Shown here: piece after piece, positions 51,395 to 60,483 of the stretch
Position numbering within the stretch: position 1 is the first letter of the stretch
How the letters are laid out: each line of letters starts with the position of its first letter
Assembly (NCBI RefSeq): GCF_020873875.1
Contig: NZ_JAHWGU010000031.1
Coordinates: 42,200 to 106,199 of the forward strand
Source of the DNA: Actinoplanes sp. DH11
Lineage (GTDB): Bacteria; Actinomycetota; Actinomycetes; Mycobacteriales; Micromonosporaceae
Reading direction: 5' to 3'
DNA: 64,000 bases
Made by a program: the position numbers and the translations under genes
Notes under the pieces: generated by a model
What the model was told of the DNA's origin: nothing
Databases searched by the model: none
What the model saw: only the letters and a program-made list of their open reading frames with translations

Positions 51395-54300
51395 TGGCGG
51401 GAGGCCACTGTTTCCGGGTGGAGCGCGCCGTACACGAGTTCCAACCCGCCCAAAGTGTCCCTATGCAGTGCCTCGCCGCCGTCGCGGTCACCCACCTGGA
51501 TCATGTCGAGTGCCGTGTTAGAGGCGGCATGAAGGGTGTAGGGGTGCTGCGCGCCTCGGAGTCGAGCGGAAGTTTTCCACACGTCGGTGGAGGTCTTCAA
51601 CGCCTCATCAAGCTTGTGTGCCCGGGAAAGATCCGTGCCGTAATTGGTGCGCAGCGCCAAGGCGAACGGGTGGTCGTTGCCCAGGACCCTGGCCATCACG
51701 GGCAGGTTCCATTCGTCGAGGGCCATCGCGTCGCGGTCGTTGCCTAGCGCCCGGTGGATGATTGCTTCGTTGACAGCCGCCACCAAGCTCAGCGGGTGTT
51801 CCTTGCCGAACGCTCCTTGGTATCCCTTGCGTGCCTCCTTGATCAGGTGGAGCGCCTGTGCGGCGTCACCAGCGGCTCGCATCGTATTGGCAAGGGTTTG
51901 GGTGGCCGACAGCGTGACCCCGTGCCACTGACCGAACCGTTGGGAGAGACTGCGGCGGGTGGCGCGGGCTGCGGTGACCGATTCCGGTATGCGACCGGTT
52001 TTACGCAGCATGGCGGCCACAAGGATTTGCGCGCGCAGAACGGTGAGGTGCGACTCGCCGAGCAGCGCGATCTGCTTCGGCAGCATGCTTTGCTGCAGGT
52101 CGAGCGCTTCTTGGTAGCGGCCGAGGAGTAGCAGGTCGCGGGCCTGACTTTCGATGGCGAAGAACGTCCAGCTCTCCAATTCGCCGAGAGCGCCGCGTGC
52201 CTGCCTTTCGGCCTCGACGTCCAACTCGTAGGCACCTCGGAAGTCGCCGGCCCATCGGAGATTGATCGATTTCGAGTTCATGGCTCGCAGTGTGCTGGGA
52301 TCGCCGGGCCCGAGTACCTCGAGATGCCGTTCGAGGTTGCGGTCGTCCAGTTCGAGCGCCTCTTGCATTCGCCCGGCGATTCGCAGGTCGGCACCACGGC
52401 TGTTGACGGCGCCCATGGTGTATTCGTGAGACTCTCCCAGAACTTTCAGCATGCCGTCGAGAGCACGCTTGCCGATTTGCTCCGCCTTACGGTCGCCGAG
52501 GGAGCGCAGCGCGTCGGCATATCGGCGTAAGGCCAGCAAGGTGAGCGAATCGTTGGGTCCGGAGCCACCGTCTTCGACAGGTTTATCCCACCGATCGAGG
52601 GCCCGGGAGCAGAGGTCCGAGCAGCCTTCAAAGTCACCGGTGTTGAAAACGTACCGAATCTGATCCATGACAGTCTGGTGTTCGTCGGGTGTTCCTTCAA
52701 TGAGGCCAGCTGGTAGGACATGCGGCCGGATCTCCGCGTGCCGGGCCCAGGTCGTTTGATCGTCCGGATAGCCCGGGTTCGCTGCGGCGAGGAGCCGTCG
52801 AGCATTGAGCTGTGCCTCCTCCCTCTGCTTGCCCATGAGGTGCTCTCGCATGACTGCCTGAACCAGGCGGTGGATGGTGATACGTCGCGAGGCGTGGTCA
52901 GCCTTAGCCAACCCGAACCGGACGAGGTCACGCACGGCTCGCGCAATATCGTTGCGTTTGTGAAGTGCACTGCGGAGGGGCTCGCTGATGTCGGCTTGCC
53001 GGCCTTCCCACAACAAGCTGGTGGTCAGCGGCTCGGTGCCGAGGAACGCCATCAGGGCGAGAAGTTGGGCGGCGACCGGAGTTTCTTGACGCATCCGGCT
53101 GACGGCCAGTTCCACGAAGGTCAGCACGGTGTACGGATAGTTGCGGGGTTTGCCCTCGCTCAGCAGTGCCTGCTTGCGGCGTTCAAACTCTTCGAGGTAG
53201 TCGTCGACCGACGTGAGTGTGGTGATCAGCCATGTCACCGCCTGCTCCAGCGCCAGCGGGAGGTCGCCGAGCACCTCCGCGAGCCGGTCGGCGTCGGCCA
53301 CGGACATGTCCGGTCGATGCTTGCGCAGCAGGTCGGTGCTTTCTTCGCGATCGAATACGTCCACCTGGAGCGTCGGCATAGATGCTGCCCAGCCGGGGTT
53401 TCTCGAGGTGATCAGAACGTGTCCCACGGCATCCGGTTCGAGTCTGCCGCCCGGAATGAGTCCGTCGAGGTCCGACGGTTCATTGGCATTGTCATACACC
53501 AGCAGCCAGCGCTGGGTTTTCGTGCTGGCGAGCCGCTCCAGAACGGATCGTACCGTCTGGTCCATGCTGCCGGTGCTCGGTTCGCCTAGCCGGGTGGCGA
53601 GGACGGACAGCTGCGCCCGCACGACGGCCGGGTCGTCCGATGGCATCCACCAGATCAGGTCGTACCTGTCCACGTTGCGGTAGGCGTACTCGATGGCGAT
53701 CTGTGTTTTACCGACACCGCCGTAGCCCTGTAATGCCGTCTCGGGTAGCACCGATGCCCGCTGGTCGCTCTGCAGGGTCGCTTCGAGTTGGCGCATGGTC
53801 TCGTCGCGGCCTGTGAAGTAAAGGTTCCTCGGCGGGATACCCCCGCGCACCGGCGAGGTGGTCGCCGGGCTCTCCTCGATGACAAACCTCTTCACGCTCT
53901 GCTCCGGATCTCCTGGGTCACCGTCTTTTCCCTCAACGGCGGCTAAGGCCTGCGGGTCGCTACTCACCTCGAACATCACTCCGTGTAGGTGTTCGAACGG
54001 AGCAGGGCCGAGGTTGAACTGTTCGTACATCTCTTCGAGCCAGCTCTGCAGGGCGTCATGGCCTGGTGAACCGGCGAAGAGTCTATACACAACGGCAAGG
54101 ATGGTCGGGAGTTCCGACGCAGCCATCGGCTGCCATCCTATGGCCTGCACCATCGCGCCCAAGCTGCGCAGCGGGGGAGCGGTGCCGGTGACGGCCTGCA
54201 CCGCCGACGTCAGCTCATCGAGTGGCACACCCTCCATCAAGGTGATCAGTCGCTGCTCGTGCCGCCATTGGTGGATCAATCTGCGCAGCACGATTGTCGG

Positions 54301-54561
54301 CTGCGCACCCGGGTGGAACGTCTCGACCACTTCCAGCAGCGCCTCCAGGCCCTGCGGCTCCTGTTCACAACCACGGACAAGGTTGAACAGGTCGAGTTCG
54401 GTGTTGTTGGCGTCGTGCGGAATCGATAGTGGCCGTTCGAGGACGTTGGCGATCTCGCGCCGGTAAACCGAGCGAACCGATGGATCGCCCAGCGACTGGA
54501 TGCTCATGAGGGCGCTCACCATCGTTTTTACCCGCGGCGGAGTCATTGCCGGAGCACTCAT
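51352..54561 (-). CDS. EAD - STAND (NB-ARC) NTPase - TPR protein
   Basis: 1069 residues. Residues ~10-100 form an effector-associated domain ('SLGDPSVRSVYRREIANVLE', 'ELDLFNLVRGCEQEPQGLEA'), possibly followed by a second one (115-185). The NTPase has 'LQGYGGVGKTQIAIEYAYRN' (P-loop, ~278-297) and 'RWLLVYDNANEPSDLDG' (Walker B). From ~600 on, TPRs of the 'EALELDDRNLERHLEVLGPG' and 'YQEALDLQQSMLPKQIALLG' type follow to the end. STAND proteins assemble on ligand sensing and activate an effector through matching domains. The upstream trypsin-EAD gene overlaps by 4 bp (ATGA), so the two form a unit. FxsT of FxSxx peptide systems is a related architecture. Confidence 0.88.
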   Translation of the reverse strand: MSAPAMTPPRVKTMVSALMSIQSLGDPSVRSVYRREIANVLERPLSIPHDANNTELDLFNLVRGCEQEPQGLEALLEVVETFHPGAQPTIVLRRLIHQWRHEQRLITLMEGVPLDELTSAVQAVTGTAPPLRSLGAMVQAIGWQPMAASELPTILAVVYRLFAGSPGHDALQSWLEEMYEQFNLGPAPFEHLHGVMFEVSSDPQALAAVEGKDGDPGDPEQSVKRFVIEESPATTSPVRGGIPPRNLYFTGRDETMRQLEATLQSDQRASVLPETALQGYGGVGKTQIAIEYAYRNVDRYDLIWWMPSDDPAVVRAQLSVLATRLGEPSTGSMDQTVRSVLERLASTKTQRWLLVYDNANEPSDLDGLIPGGRLEPDAVGHVLITSRNPGWAASMPTLQVDVFDREESTDLLRKHRPDMSVADADRLAEVLGDLPLALEQAVTWLITTLTSVDDYLEEFERRKQALLSEGKPRNYPYTVLTFVELAVSRMRQETPVAAQLLALMAFLGTEPLTTSLLWEGRQADISEPLRSALHKRNDIARAVRDLVRFGLAKADHASRRITIHRLVQAVMREHLMGKQREEAQLNARRLLAAANPGYPDDQTTWARHAEIRPHVLPAGLIEGTPDEHQTVMDQIRYVFNTGDFEGCSDLCSRALDRWDKPVEDGGSGPNDSLTLLALRRYADALRSLGDRKAEQIGKRALDGMLKVLGESHEYTMGAVNSRGADLRIAGRMQEALELDDRNLERHLEVLGPGDPSTLRAMNSKSINLRWAGDFRGAYELDVEAERQARGALGELESWTFFAIESQARDLLLLGRYQEALDLQQSMLPKQIALLGESHLTVLRAQILVAAMLRKTGRIPESVTAARATRRSLSQRFGQWHGVTLSATQTLANTMRAAGDAAQALHLIKEARKGYQGAFGKEHPLSLVAAVNEAIIHRALGNDRDAMALDEWNLPVMARVLGNDHPFALALRTNYGTDLSRAHKLDEALKTSTDVWKTSARLRGAQHPYTLHAASNTALDMIQVGDRDGGEALHRDTLGGLELVYGALHPETVASRHYRRLECELEPPPT

Positions 54562-55484
54562 TGCACGTCCTCCAACAAGCCGTACGAGATCGCCAGGTCC
54601 CGCAACCGCGCCACAGCTGCCGAATTCACTCCGGCGAGCGCAGCGACAACTCGATAGAGGTCGCCGAACCCGTCCGGAAATTGGATCACCGCATCAACAA
54701 TGCCGAAAAGATCGACTCCGGCCGCGCTGAACGACGGAACGGAACCGCGAACCTCGGGTGCAAGGTTGAACACGACCTGGCGGCGACTGGTGGGATCAGC
54801 CATCACCGGCACGTCGGCGAGGGCCATCGACAGGGCATGTTTTTGTGCGAAGGTCAGATCAAGGGGCTCCTGGTGTGGCCGGGCACCGTTCGCCGTCGCG
54901 AGGGGGAGTGCCCGTTCCCAGCGCTCGACCGGCGACATCCACGCCACCGTATGACCGGGCCAGTGCGCCACGGCCGCGACCATGCCGACGACGTGCTGAA
55001 CCTCGTCGAAGACGGCGGCGCCGCTGAACCCGCGATCGATCGGCACGCTGCCTTCCTTCCTGTCCAACTGATGCCAGCCGGTGTGCTCGTCGACAACACC
55101 GGTGACGGTGGCCCGGGCCCAGACGCCGGTGAACAGGGAGCCGGGATAGCCGAAGACGCGGACGTCTGTACTGCGGCGGCTACGGGCCAGTCGTGCCGGC
55201 GCGACCGGCGCCGGTCGCGGCAGTTCGAGCAGCGCCATGTCACCGCCTTCGGCCGCGTCGATCGGCATGTCAGACACCACCTTCGCAGGCAATGTCGAGG
55301 TGCCGGCATCGTCCGGGAAGTCGATCGTCACATCCGAAATACCCACATTCGGTGGGTGAATGACGTGCCAGCATGTGACAATTTTTCGTGGCGCGATCAG
55401 GACGCCAGCACCGCTGATGTCTGGCGGATTTCCGACCCGTATCCGGGCTCGCCCGGGAGCACCCGAGGGGTTCATGCTGGTCAT
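54558..55484 (-). CDS. Trypsin-like serine protease with C-terminal EAD
   Basis: 308 residues, no signal peptide, so cytoplasmic. Catalytic triad visible: 'VTCWHVIHPP' (His40), 'EGGDMALLELP' (Asp82), 'DRGFSGAAVFDE' (Ser154 in G-x-S-G-A). Residues ~214-302 form an effector-associated domain ('MADPTSRRQVVFNLAPEVRG', 'VDLFGIVDAVIQFPDGFGDL'), clearly similar to the N-terminus of the STAND-TPR protein it is coupled to. EADs pair proteases with NTPase sensors by like-with-like association; activation on infection or peptide sensing is the expected role. Probable protease effector of the pair. Confidence 0.87.
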   Translation of the reverse strand: MTSMNPSGAPGRARIRVGNPPDISGAGVLIAPRKIVTCWHVIHPPNVGISDVTIDFPDDAGTSTLPAKVVSDMPIDAAEGGDMALLELPRPAPVAPARLARSRRSTDVRVFGYPGSLFTGVWARATVTGVVDEHTGWHQLDRKEGSVPIDRGFSGAAVFDEVQHVVGMVAAVAHWPGHTVAWMSPVERWERALPLATANGARPHQEPLDLTFAQKHALSMALADVPVMADPTSRRQVVFNLAPEVRGSVPSFSAAGVDLFGIVDAVIQFPDGFGDLYRVVAALAGVNSAAVARLRDLAISYGLLEDVQ

Positions 55485-55581
55485 TGCACACGCACCCGGC
55501 GCGGCACGGAATCCCGCTCATATGCGTCACCCATGACAGGGACACCTGGCAACGTTCCCATTGCCGCAGTATGCCTGGCGG

Positions 55582-55598
55582 GGGTGAAATCCTCACCC
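55582..55598. promoter_or_regulatory. Inverted repeat in spacer between trypsin-EAD and ATP-grasp genes
   Basis: GGGTGA-AATCC-TCACCC, a perfect 6-bp repeat in the 276-bp divergent spacer. It may be an operator for either gene; no further support. Confidence 0.35.
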
Positions 55599-55760
55599 GT
55601 TGATCGATGGGTCCGATTGTGTGATTTGGACGAGGCTGCCATGCTTGGCGCCCGGGCAGACCACGGCCGTCACCTCATCCAGGTCGCCCTCGTTTGAAGC
55701 CCGGGGCCGCGACGGCCCCAGCGGGTCAACCGCCATGTCACCGCCAGAAAGGACCGGCTG

Positions 55761-57038
55761 TTGTCGGAGGAGAAGGTCTTCGTCCAGGTCGGCGGGACCC
55801 GAGACGGGATGGACCCCTACCTTGATGCCGCCCGGCGCCGCGACATGCGCGCGGTCTTGGTCGAGACCCCGGATTACCTGCGGTGGCGGGGCATCCTCGG
55901 CAGACGTGATTTCGACGCCGAGGTGGCGCTCGACGCTCCGGCGGATCCGGCACAGCTGCACTCCGCGCTGACGGCCCGGGGCATACACCCGAATCTGATT
56001 CTGGCCGGCTTCGAGCGTTACGTCGACTCCTGCTACCGCGTCGCTGCCGCCTTCGGCTGCGCGCCGGCCGGACAGTCCCCGGCTTTCGCCGCGCCGTACA
56101 AGCGTGACCAGCGAGCGGCTATGACTACCTCGGCGGCGCGCGTGCGGCAGCCACGGCACGCAACGATGGACAGCTTGGACGGCCTTGAAGCAGCGGCCGC
56201 CGACATGACATTCCCTGTGGTCGTCAAACCCGACAACGCCGGGGGCGGCCTTGGCATCGTGCTGGTGAGCGATGTCGGCGATCTGGCCGAGGCGCGCCGG
56301 ACCCTTGGTGGGCTGGCCAACTACGACGGCGGCGCCTTCACCGGCTGGATGGTCGAGGAGTTTGTTCCCGGTGTGGAAGTCTCGGTCCAGGCGATCGCCC
56401 GCGACGGCACCGCCGACATTCTTTCCACCTGCGAGAAGCTGACGTACACCGAGCCCGTCGGTGGCCTGGCGACCTTCCGAGAAGCCGGGCATATCGCCTT
56501 CCCCGGATCGGCTGTCGACACCGTGACACGGCAGTTCGTGCAGGATTGCATCGATGCCGTCGGCTACCGTCAGGGCCCCTTCCATGTCGACATGATTCGC
56601 GGCAACGGCCAGCTGCACCTACTAGAGATGGGATTCCGGCTGTCCGGTATGCGGGTCGTCGAACTGGTCACGCGGGTGTCCGGTCGGGACTGGGGCGACG
56701 AGTCCATCGCCGCCCATCTCGGAGAGACGCCGGCTGCAGCTCCGGCGTGGGACGGCAGGTACGCCGGTCACGTCACCCTGCGGCATGCGGGTGAGTTGGT
56801 CGCGGCGGAGTCGGTCGGAGCCGAAAATCCGAGCAATGCCGAGGTTCAGCGATTCACCGGTCCGCAGCTGCCAGCAGACTGGTCCGGCGGCGTCCCGGAG
56901 AGTTTGCGGTCGGATGTTGGCCGGCACGCCGGCGCGCTGGGTCGCTTGGTGGTAACCGGAGACGATCCACGGCGCGTCACCAATCTCCTGCAGTGCTGCC
57001 TGGTCTCGCGTAACTCCTTGGAGCCGATCGCCGGCTGA
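55761..57038 (+). CDS. ATP-grasp family ligase
   Basis: 425 residues from TTG 55761. The fold is a carboxylate-amine ligase: an N-terminal Rossmann-like domain ('KVFVQVGGTRDGMDPYLDAA'), the ATP-binding lysine segment 'TFPVVVKPDNAGGGLGIVLV', the hinge 'GWMVEEFVPGVEVSVQAIA', and the metal site 'FHVDMIRGNGQLHLLEMGFR' where the usual E-x-N-x-R is E-M-G-F-R. Related enzymes (BacD-like ligases) join an amino acid or acid to an amine through an acyl phosphate. It is adjacent to the PP-loop gene (convergent, 9 bp) and near a nitrilase, so a small amide-bearing metabolite is plausible; this is inference. Confidence 0.82.
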   Translation: MSEEKVFVQVGGTRDGMDPYLDAARRRDMRAVLVETPDYLRWRGILGRRDFDAEVALDAPADPAQLHSALTARGIHPNLILAGFERYVDSCYRVAAAFGCAPAGQSPAFAAPYKRDQRAAMTTSAARVRQPRHATMDSLDGLEAAAADMTFPVVVKPDNAGGGLGIVLVSDVGDLAEARRTLGGLANYDGGAFTGWMVEEFVPGVEVSVQAIARDGTADILSTCEKLTYTEPVGGLATFREAGHIAFPGSAVDTVTRQFVQDCIDAVGYRQGPFHVDMIRGNGQLHLLEMGFRLSGMRVVELVTRVSGRDWGDESIAAHLGETPAAAPAWDGRYAGHVTLRHAGELVAAESVGAENPSNAEVQRFTGPQLPADWSGGVPESLRSDVGRHAGALGRLVVTGDDPRRVTNLLQCCLVSRNSLEPIAG

Positions 57039-57047
57039 GGCACGGCT

Positions 57048-58538
57048 TCATCGGCCTGATAGGGCCTTGGGCACCAGGGTTTCACCGTGTCGCGTACGGC
57101 CCAGAACGACGCTCTTATGCGGGTCACCAGCCAGCAGGTGACCGATAGTTGTCACCGGTGCGATGGCCATGTCAGGCTCGGGTGCCGCCAGATCTGAGCG
57201 GTACAGAACCCGCAGCCATCGCAGCTCCAGACCACTGTTTCGTTCGAGCTCGGCGAGGAGCCGCCCGTCGGTCACTGCGTCTTGCGAGTCGAGTAGCCGG
57301 TGGACGGCGCCGAGCTCCGACATCGGTAGACGTGCGTGACCGGACCGTAGGTAGCGCTCAAGGTGCCGACCCCGTTCGGTGAACGGTGAGTTCACCAGAC
57401 AGACTAGGTGCTGCTCGGTCAACCCGAAGACTTCGTGCGCGTACGCGTCGACCCTGGCCCGCATTGCTTTGACCCCGGCCTCGGTGGCATAGCGGTTGCG
57501 GACCATCGACACCAGGTGCTCGGGGAAGTCCTTGGTTCGCATCAGCGCGGTGGCGAACTCGACATACTCGCCCACGCCGGTCTCGTACTCGAGGCCCATC
57601 ACGGTTTCGGCCCGAAGCCCGCGCAGGTGAGCCATCAGCGCCGGATTCGCACAGTCGGATTCGGTGAAGCTGAACACCAGGTCGTCGAAAACGAACCCGA
57701 GTACCTCGGTCAGTACCGGCCAGTGCGCCCCCGACTCGTAGCTGGTGTCCTCGTAGATCGAGAAGAGCTCCGGTGACGGTTGGCCGCTGGTGGGGACCGG
57801 CCACGGGTACGGCGATCCGGGCGCGCCGTAGATGTCGGCGAAGTGCCGATCCGAGATCCGACCGGTCGCCTCGACGAAGCTATCGAAGTCCCGGGGGCCG
57901 GGGCGGTCGATTCCCAGTTTGCGGGTCAGCCGGTTCACCCATGCGAGGTACATGCGGGCTTCCTGCGGGGAGTCTCCGGTCACCACCAGATGCGCGCCTT
58001 TGTTGTACCCGGCGCCGATGCCGAACGCTGAGACCATGCTGAAGTTGCAGGCGTTGCAGAACGTCGGCCGGCCGTCGCCGTAACAGCGGTGGCCGGCCAT
58101 CAGCAGGTCGAGGCGGTTGCGCTGCACCAGTGCGGCCGGGATGGGCCGGTCCGGGTGAAACTCGCTAATTTCGGTCCCGTCGATGAGGAGCAGGTCCACG
58201 TCCGAGTCGTCATAGAGTGCAAGCGCTTCATAGACGCGGTCGATGTTGTCTAGCACCGGCTTCGGCATCCCGGCGTGTCGGTTGGTGATGATGCGCAGAC
58301 GCACTGTCCGGCAGCGTCGTTCGAGGAGCAGCAACTGTACGAAGCGGACGAACGCCACCATGTACGAGCTGTCTTTACCCCCGCCGAACGCCAGCATTGC
58401 CACCGGGTCAGGCGTTGCGCCAACCGCCGCTTCGAGTCTGTCCATTGCCTGCTCAGCAGCCCGGACATTGGCCGGGCCGAGCGCCTGCCGTAGCGTCTCC
58501 ATGGTTGCGGCGCGGCGACGGCCCAGTGACTCACCCAT
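57048..58538 (-). CDS. PP-loop (N-type ATP pyrophosphatase) family enzyme
   Basis: 496 residues from ATG 58538 with AAGGAG upstream. The nucleotide motif 'AMLAFGGGKDSSYMVAFVRF' (G-G-G-K-D-S, residues 52-57) is the PP-loop of enzymes that adenylate a carbonyl and then transfer N or S, such as NAD synthetase, QueC or sugar amidotransferases. 'RPTFCNACNFSMVSAF' (Cys161, Cys164) and Cys152 could bind zinc. The C-terminal 250 residues are unlike known family members in my recognition. It is divergent from the nitrilase gene (154 bp), a possible ammonia source. Substrate unknown. Confidence 0.75.
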   Translation of the reverse strand: MGESLGRRRAATMETLRQALGPANVRAAEQAMDRLEAAVGATPDPVAMLAFGGGKDSSYMVAFVRFVQLLLLERRCRTVRLRIITNRHAGMPKPVLDNIDRVYEALALYDDSDVDLLLIDGTEISEFHPDRPIPAALVQRNRLDLLMAGHRCYGDGRPTFCNACNFSMVSAFGIGAGYNKGAHLVVTGDSPQEARMYLAWVNRLTRKLGIDRPGPRDFDSFVEATGRISDRHFADIYGAPGSPYPWPVPTSGQPSPELFSIYEDTSYESGAHWPVLTEVLGFVFDDLVFSFTESDCANPALMAHLRGLRAETVMGLEYETGVGEYVEFATALMRTKDFPEHLVSMVRNRYATEAGVKAMRARVDAYAHEVFGLTEQHLVCLVNSPFTERGRHLERYLRSGHARLPMSELGAVHRLLDSQDAVTDGRLLAELERNSGLELRWLRVLYRSDLAAPEPDMAIAPVTTIGHLLAGDPHKSVVLGRTRHGETLVPKALSGR

Positions 58539-58624
58539 GCGGATCTCCTTCTGGCGGGACTTCGGCCGTCGGTGGCACAGACGGGTGAATGCCTGTCCGG
58601 TGGTCCCGCCCCGTCCGGCTTTGA

Positions 58625-58643
58625 GGTACACCGAGTGTGTACC
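58625..58643. promoter_or_regulatory. Inverted repeat between PP-loop and nitrilase genes
   Basis: GGTACAC-CGAGT-GTGTACC, perfect 7-bp arms with 5-nt spacer in the 154-bp divergent spacer. It lies 87 bp upstream of the PP-loop start and 50 bp upstream of the nitrilase start. Candidate shared operator; this supports coregulation of the two genes. Confidence 0.6.
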
Positions 58644-58692
58644 AATAGCTGCTGTCCGTACAACGTCGGCTTCTCGCCGTGAGGAGACCACC

Positions 58693-59619
58693 TTGACGCA
58701 CCACACCATGCGGGTGGCGGTGGCGCAGATCGGCTCCCGTCTCTTTGACACTGCGGGGACGCTCGAGAAGGTCGTCCGAACGGTCCGCGCCGCCTCGGCG
58801 CAGGGTGCCCGGCTGGTCGTGCTGCCCGAGGCTCTGCTCGGTGGGTACCCGAAGGGCTTGGCGTTCGGCGTCCGTGTCGGGTCACGGTCGCCGGAGGGTC
58901 GTGAGGAGTTTCGGCGATACCACGACAGCGCGATCGATGTACCCGGGACCGAGACGACGGCCTTGACAGAGCTCGCCACCGAGCTCGGTGTCCATCTGGT
59001 CGTCGGGGCGATCGAGCGCCACGGGAGCACGCTGTACTGCGTCGCGCTGTTTCTCGCACCCGAAGAGGGAGTCGTGGCGGTGCATCGCAAGCTCATGCCC
59101 ACCGCGGCCGAGCGACTCATCTGGGGCTGCGGGGACGGATCGACGATGCCGGTCGTCGAAGCCGGACCAGCAACGCTCGGCGCGGCGATCTGCTGGGAGA
59201 ATTACATGCCGCTGTTCCGAACCGCGATGTACGCCAAAGGCGTCACCATCTGGTGCGCGCCCACGGTGGACGACAGGGACACCTGGCTGGCCACGATGCG
59301 GCATGTTGCTCTGGAAGGGCGCTGTTTTGTGCTGAGCGCCTGCCAGTTCCTCACCCGTGCCGACGTGCCCGCCGACGTCCACCCGTTGCAAGGCGACCAT
59401 CCCGCCACGGTGCTGATCGGCGGCGGCAGCGTGATTATCTCACCTCTGGGCGAGGTCATCGCCGGGCCGCTGACTGGCGAGGAAGGCCTTCTCGTAGCGA
59501 ATATCGACCTCGACGACATCGCGCGTGCCCGTTTCGATCTAGATGTGGTCGGTCATTACGCCCGTCCGGACATCTTCAGCCTGACCGTCGATGACAGGCC
59601 GCGCCCGGCCGTAGGGTAG
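58693..59619 (+). CDS. Nitrilase/carbon-nitrogen hydrolase family enzyme
   Basis: 308 residues from TTG 58693 (GAGGAGA upstream); ATG 58708 is possible. The catalytic triad is intact: Glu46 ('LVVLPEALLGGYPKG'), Lys133 ('VAVHRKLMPTAAE') and Cys167 ('GAAICWENYMPLFRTAMYAK'). 'PEALLGGYPKG' and 'CWENYMPLFR' are characteristic of true aliphatic/aryl nitrilases rather than amidases, so it should convert a nitrile to acid plus ammonia. Together with the PP-loop and ATP-grasp genes it suggests nitrile or amide metabolism. Convergent with the pentapeptide gene 9 bp away. Confidence 0.9.
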   Translation: MTHHTMRVAVAQIGSRLFDTAGTLEKVVRTVRAASAQGARLVVLPEALLGGYPKGLAFGVRVGSRSPEGREEFRRYHDSAIDVPGTETTALTELATELGVHLVVGAIERHGSTLYCVALFLAPEEGVVAVHRKLMPTAAERLIWGCGDGSTMPVVEAGPATLGAAICWENYMPLFRTAMYAKGVTIWCAPTVDDRDTWLATMRHVALEGRCFVLSACQFLTRADVPADVHPLQGDHPATVLIGGGSVIISPLGEVIAGPLTGEEGLLVANIDLDDIARARFDLDVVGHYARPDIFSLTVDDRPRPAVG

Positions 59620-59628
59620 GCGCCGGCG

Positions 59629-60483
59629 TCACTCGACCGCACCGAGTTGCAGCGCAAGCTCCCGGAAGCCGTCCGGTGCATTCCGGATGCCGGCGATCTG
59701 TGCCCCTTTCATGGACGCAATCTTGCGCCACTCCCGCAGCTCTGTCAGGTCGCATCGCTCAAGGACCGCCCGGTCGAAGATCGCCCCGGAGACGGTGGCT
59801 TTGCGCAAGGACGCGGTGCGCAGATCGGCCTCGGTAAGGTCGCACCCCCGCAGGTCGCACTCCTCCATTTGCGCACCGGCCAGGATGGCGTTGCGCATGC
59901 TGGCCCCCTGAAACTCGGCCCTCAACAGCTCGCAATCGCCGTCGATCGTCACGCTCTCCAAGTTCGCGCCCGCCAGACCGATCTTGGCCATGTTGGCTCC
60001 GGACAGGTCCGATCCCTTCAGGACGCACTGCTCGGCCTGTGCGCCTTTAAGGAGGGCGCGGTGCAGGCGGGCCTGTGGCATCTCCGCCTCCAGCAGGACC
60101 GCGTTCGTCAGATTCGCCTCGGTAAAGTCGGCGGCGCCGAGTCGCACGCCAGCCAGGTTGGCGCGGGCAAGATCCGCGCCGCGGAGGCTGCCGTCAGTGG
60201 ACCACCCCCCGGCAATGATTTCCTTCGCTGCGCGGAGAGCCGTCGCCGAGTCACCGGAGCCCATCTCACGAATGAGGCGCTTGCGGTCCTGTTGCGCGGC
60301 GCGCGACTCGTTGAGTCGATCAATCAGCAGCACCGTCACCGAGATGCTTAGCAGGCTCGTCGAGGCGTTCGCATACAGGTCGTTGACGAGTTCCTTGGCA
60401 GGCCAAGTATCCGGCCAGAGGAAGAAGAGCAACATCAGCAGACCGACGACGCCGAAGATCTTCGCGACCCGCTGGGCGGTCAC
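59629..60483 (-). CDS. Membrane-anchored pentapeptide-repeat protein
   Basis: 284 residues. Two N-terminal spans ('KIFGVVGLLMLLFFLW', 'ASTSLLSISVTVLLIDRL') are followed by a short helical region and then about 25 pentapeptide repeats of the A-(D/N)-L-x-x type from ~95 to ~250 ('GADLARANLAGVRLGAADFT', 'EANLTNAVLLEAEMPQARLH'). These fold into a right-handed beta helix, here on a membrane anchor facing the cytoplasm. Function unknown; related soluble proteins mimic DNA, and others are adaptor scaffolds. It overlaps the Trypco1 gene by 4 bp and is surely cotranscribed. Confidence 0.85.
   Translation of the reverse strand: MTAQRVAKIFGVVGLLMLLFFLWPDTWPAKELVNDLYANASTSLLSISVTVLLIDRLNESRAAQQDRKRLIREMGSGDSATALRAAKEIIAGGWSTDGSLRGADLARANLAGVRLGAADFTEANLTNAVLLEAEMPQARLHRALLKGAQAEQCVLKGSDLSGANMAKIGLAGANLESVTIDGDCELLRAEFQGASMRNAILAGAQMEECDLRGCDLTEADLRTASLRKATVSGAIFDRAVLERCDLTELREWRKIASMKGAQIAGIRNAPDGFRELALQLGAVE

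Noticed and set aside
49594..55484. Complete FxSxx (FxsA/FxsB) RiPP cluster
   Set aside because: The small peptide does not end in F-x-S-x-x and no radical SAM gene with a C-x3-C-x2-C motif is present; only the HExxH and NB-ARC/TPR parts resemble it.
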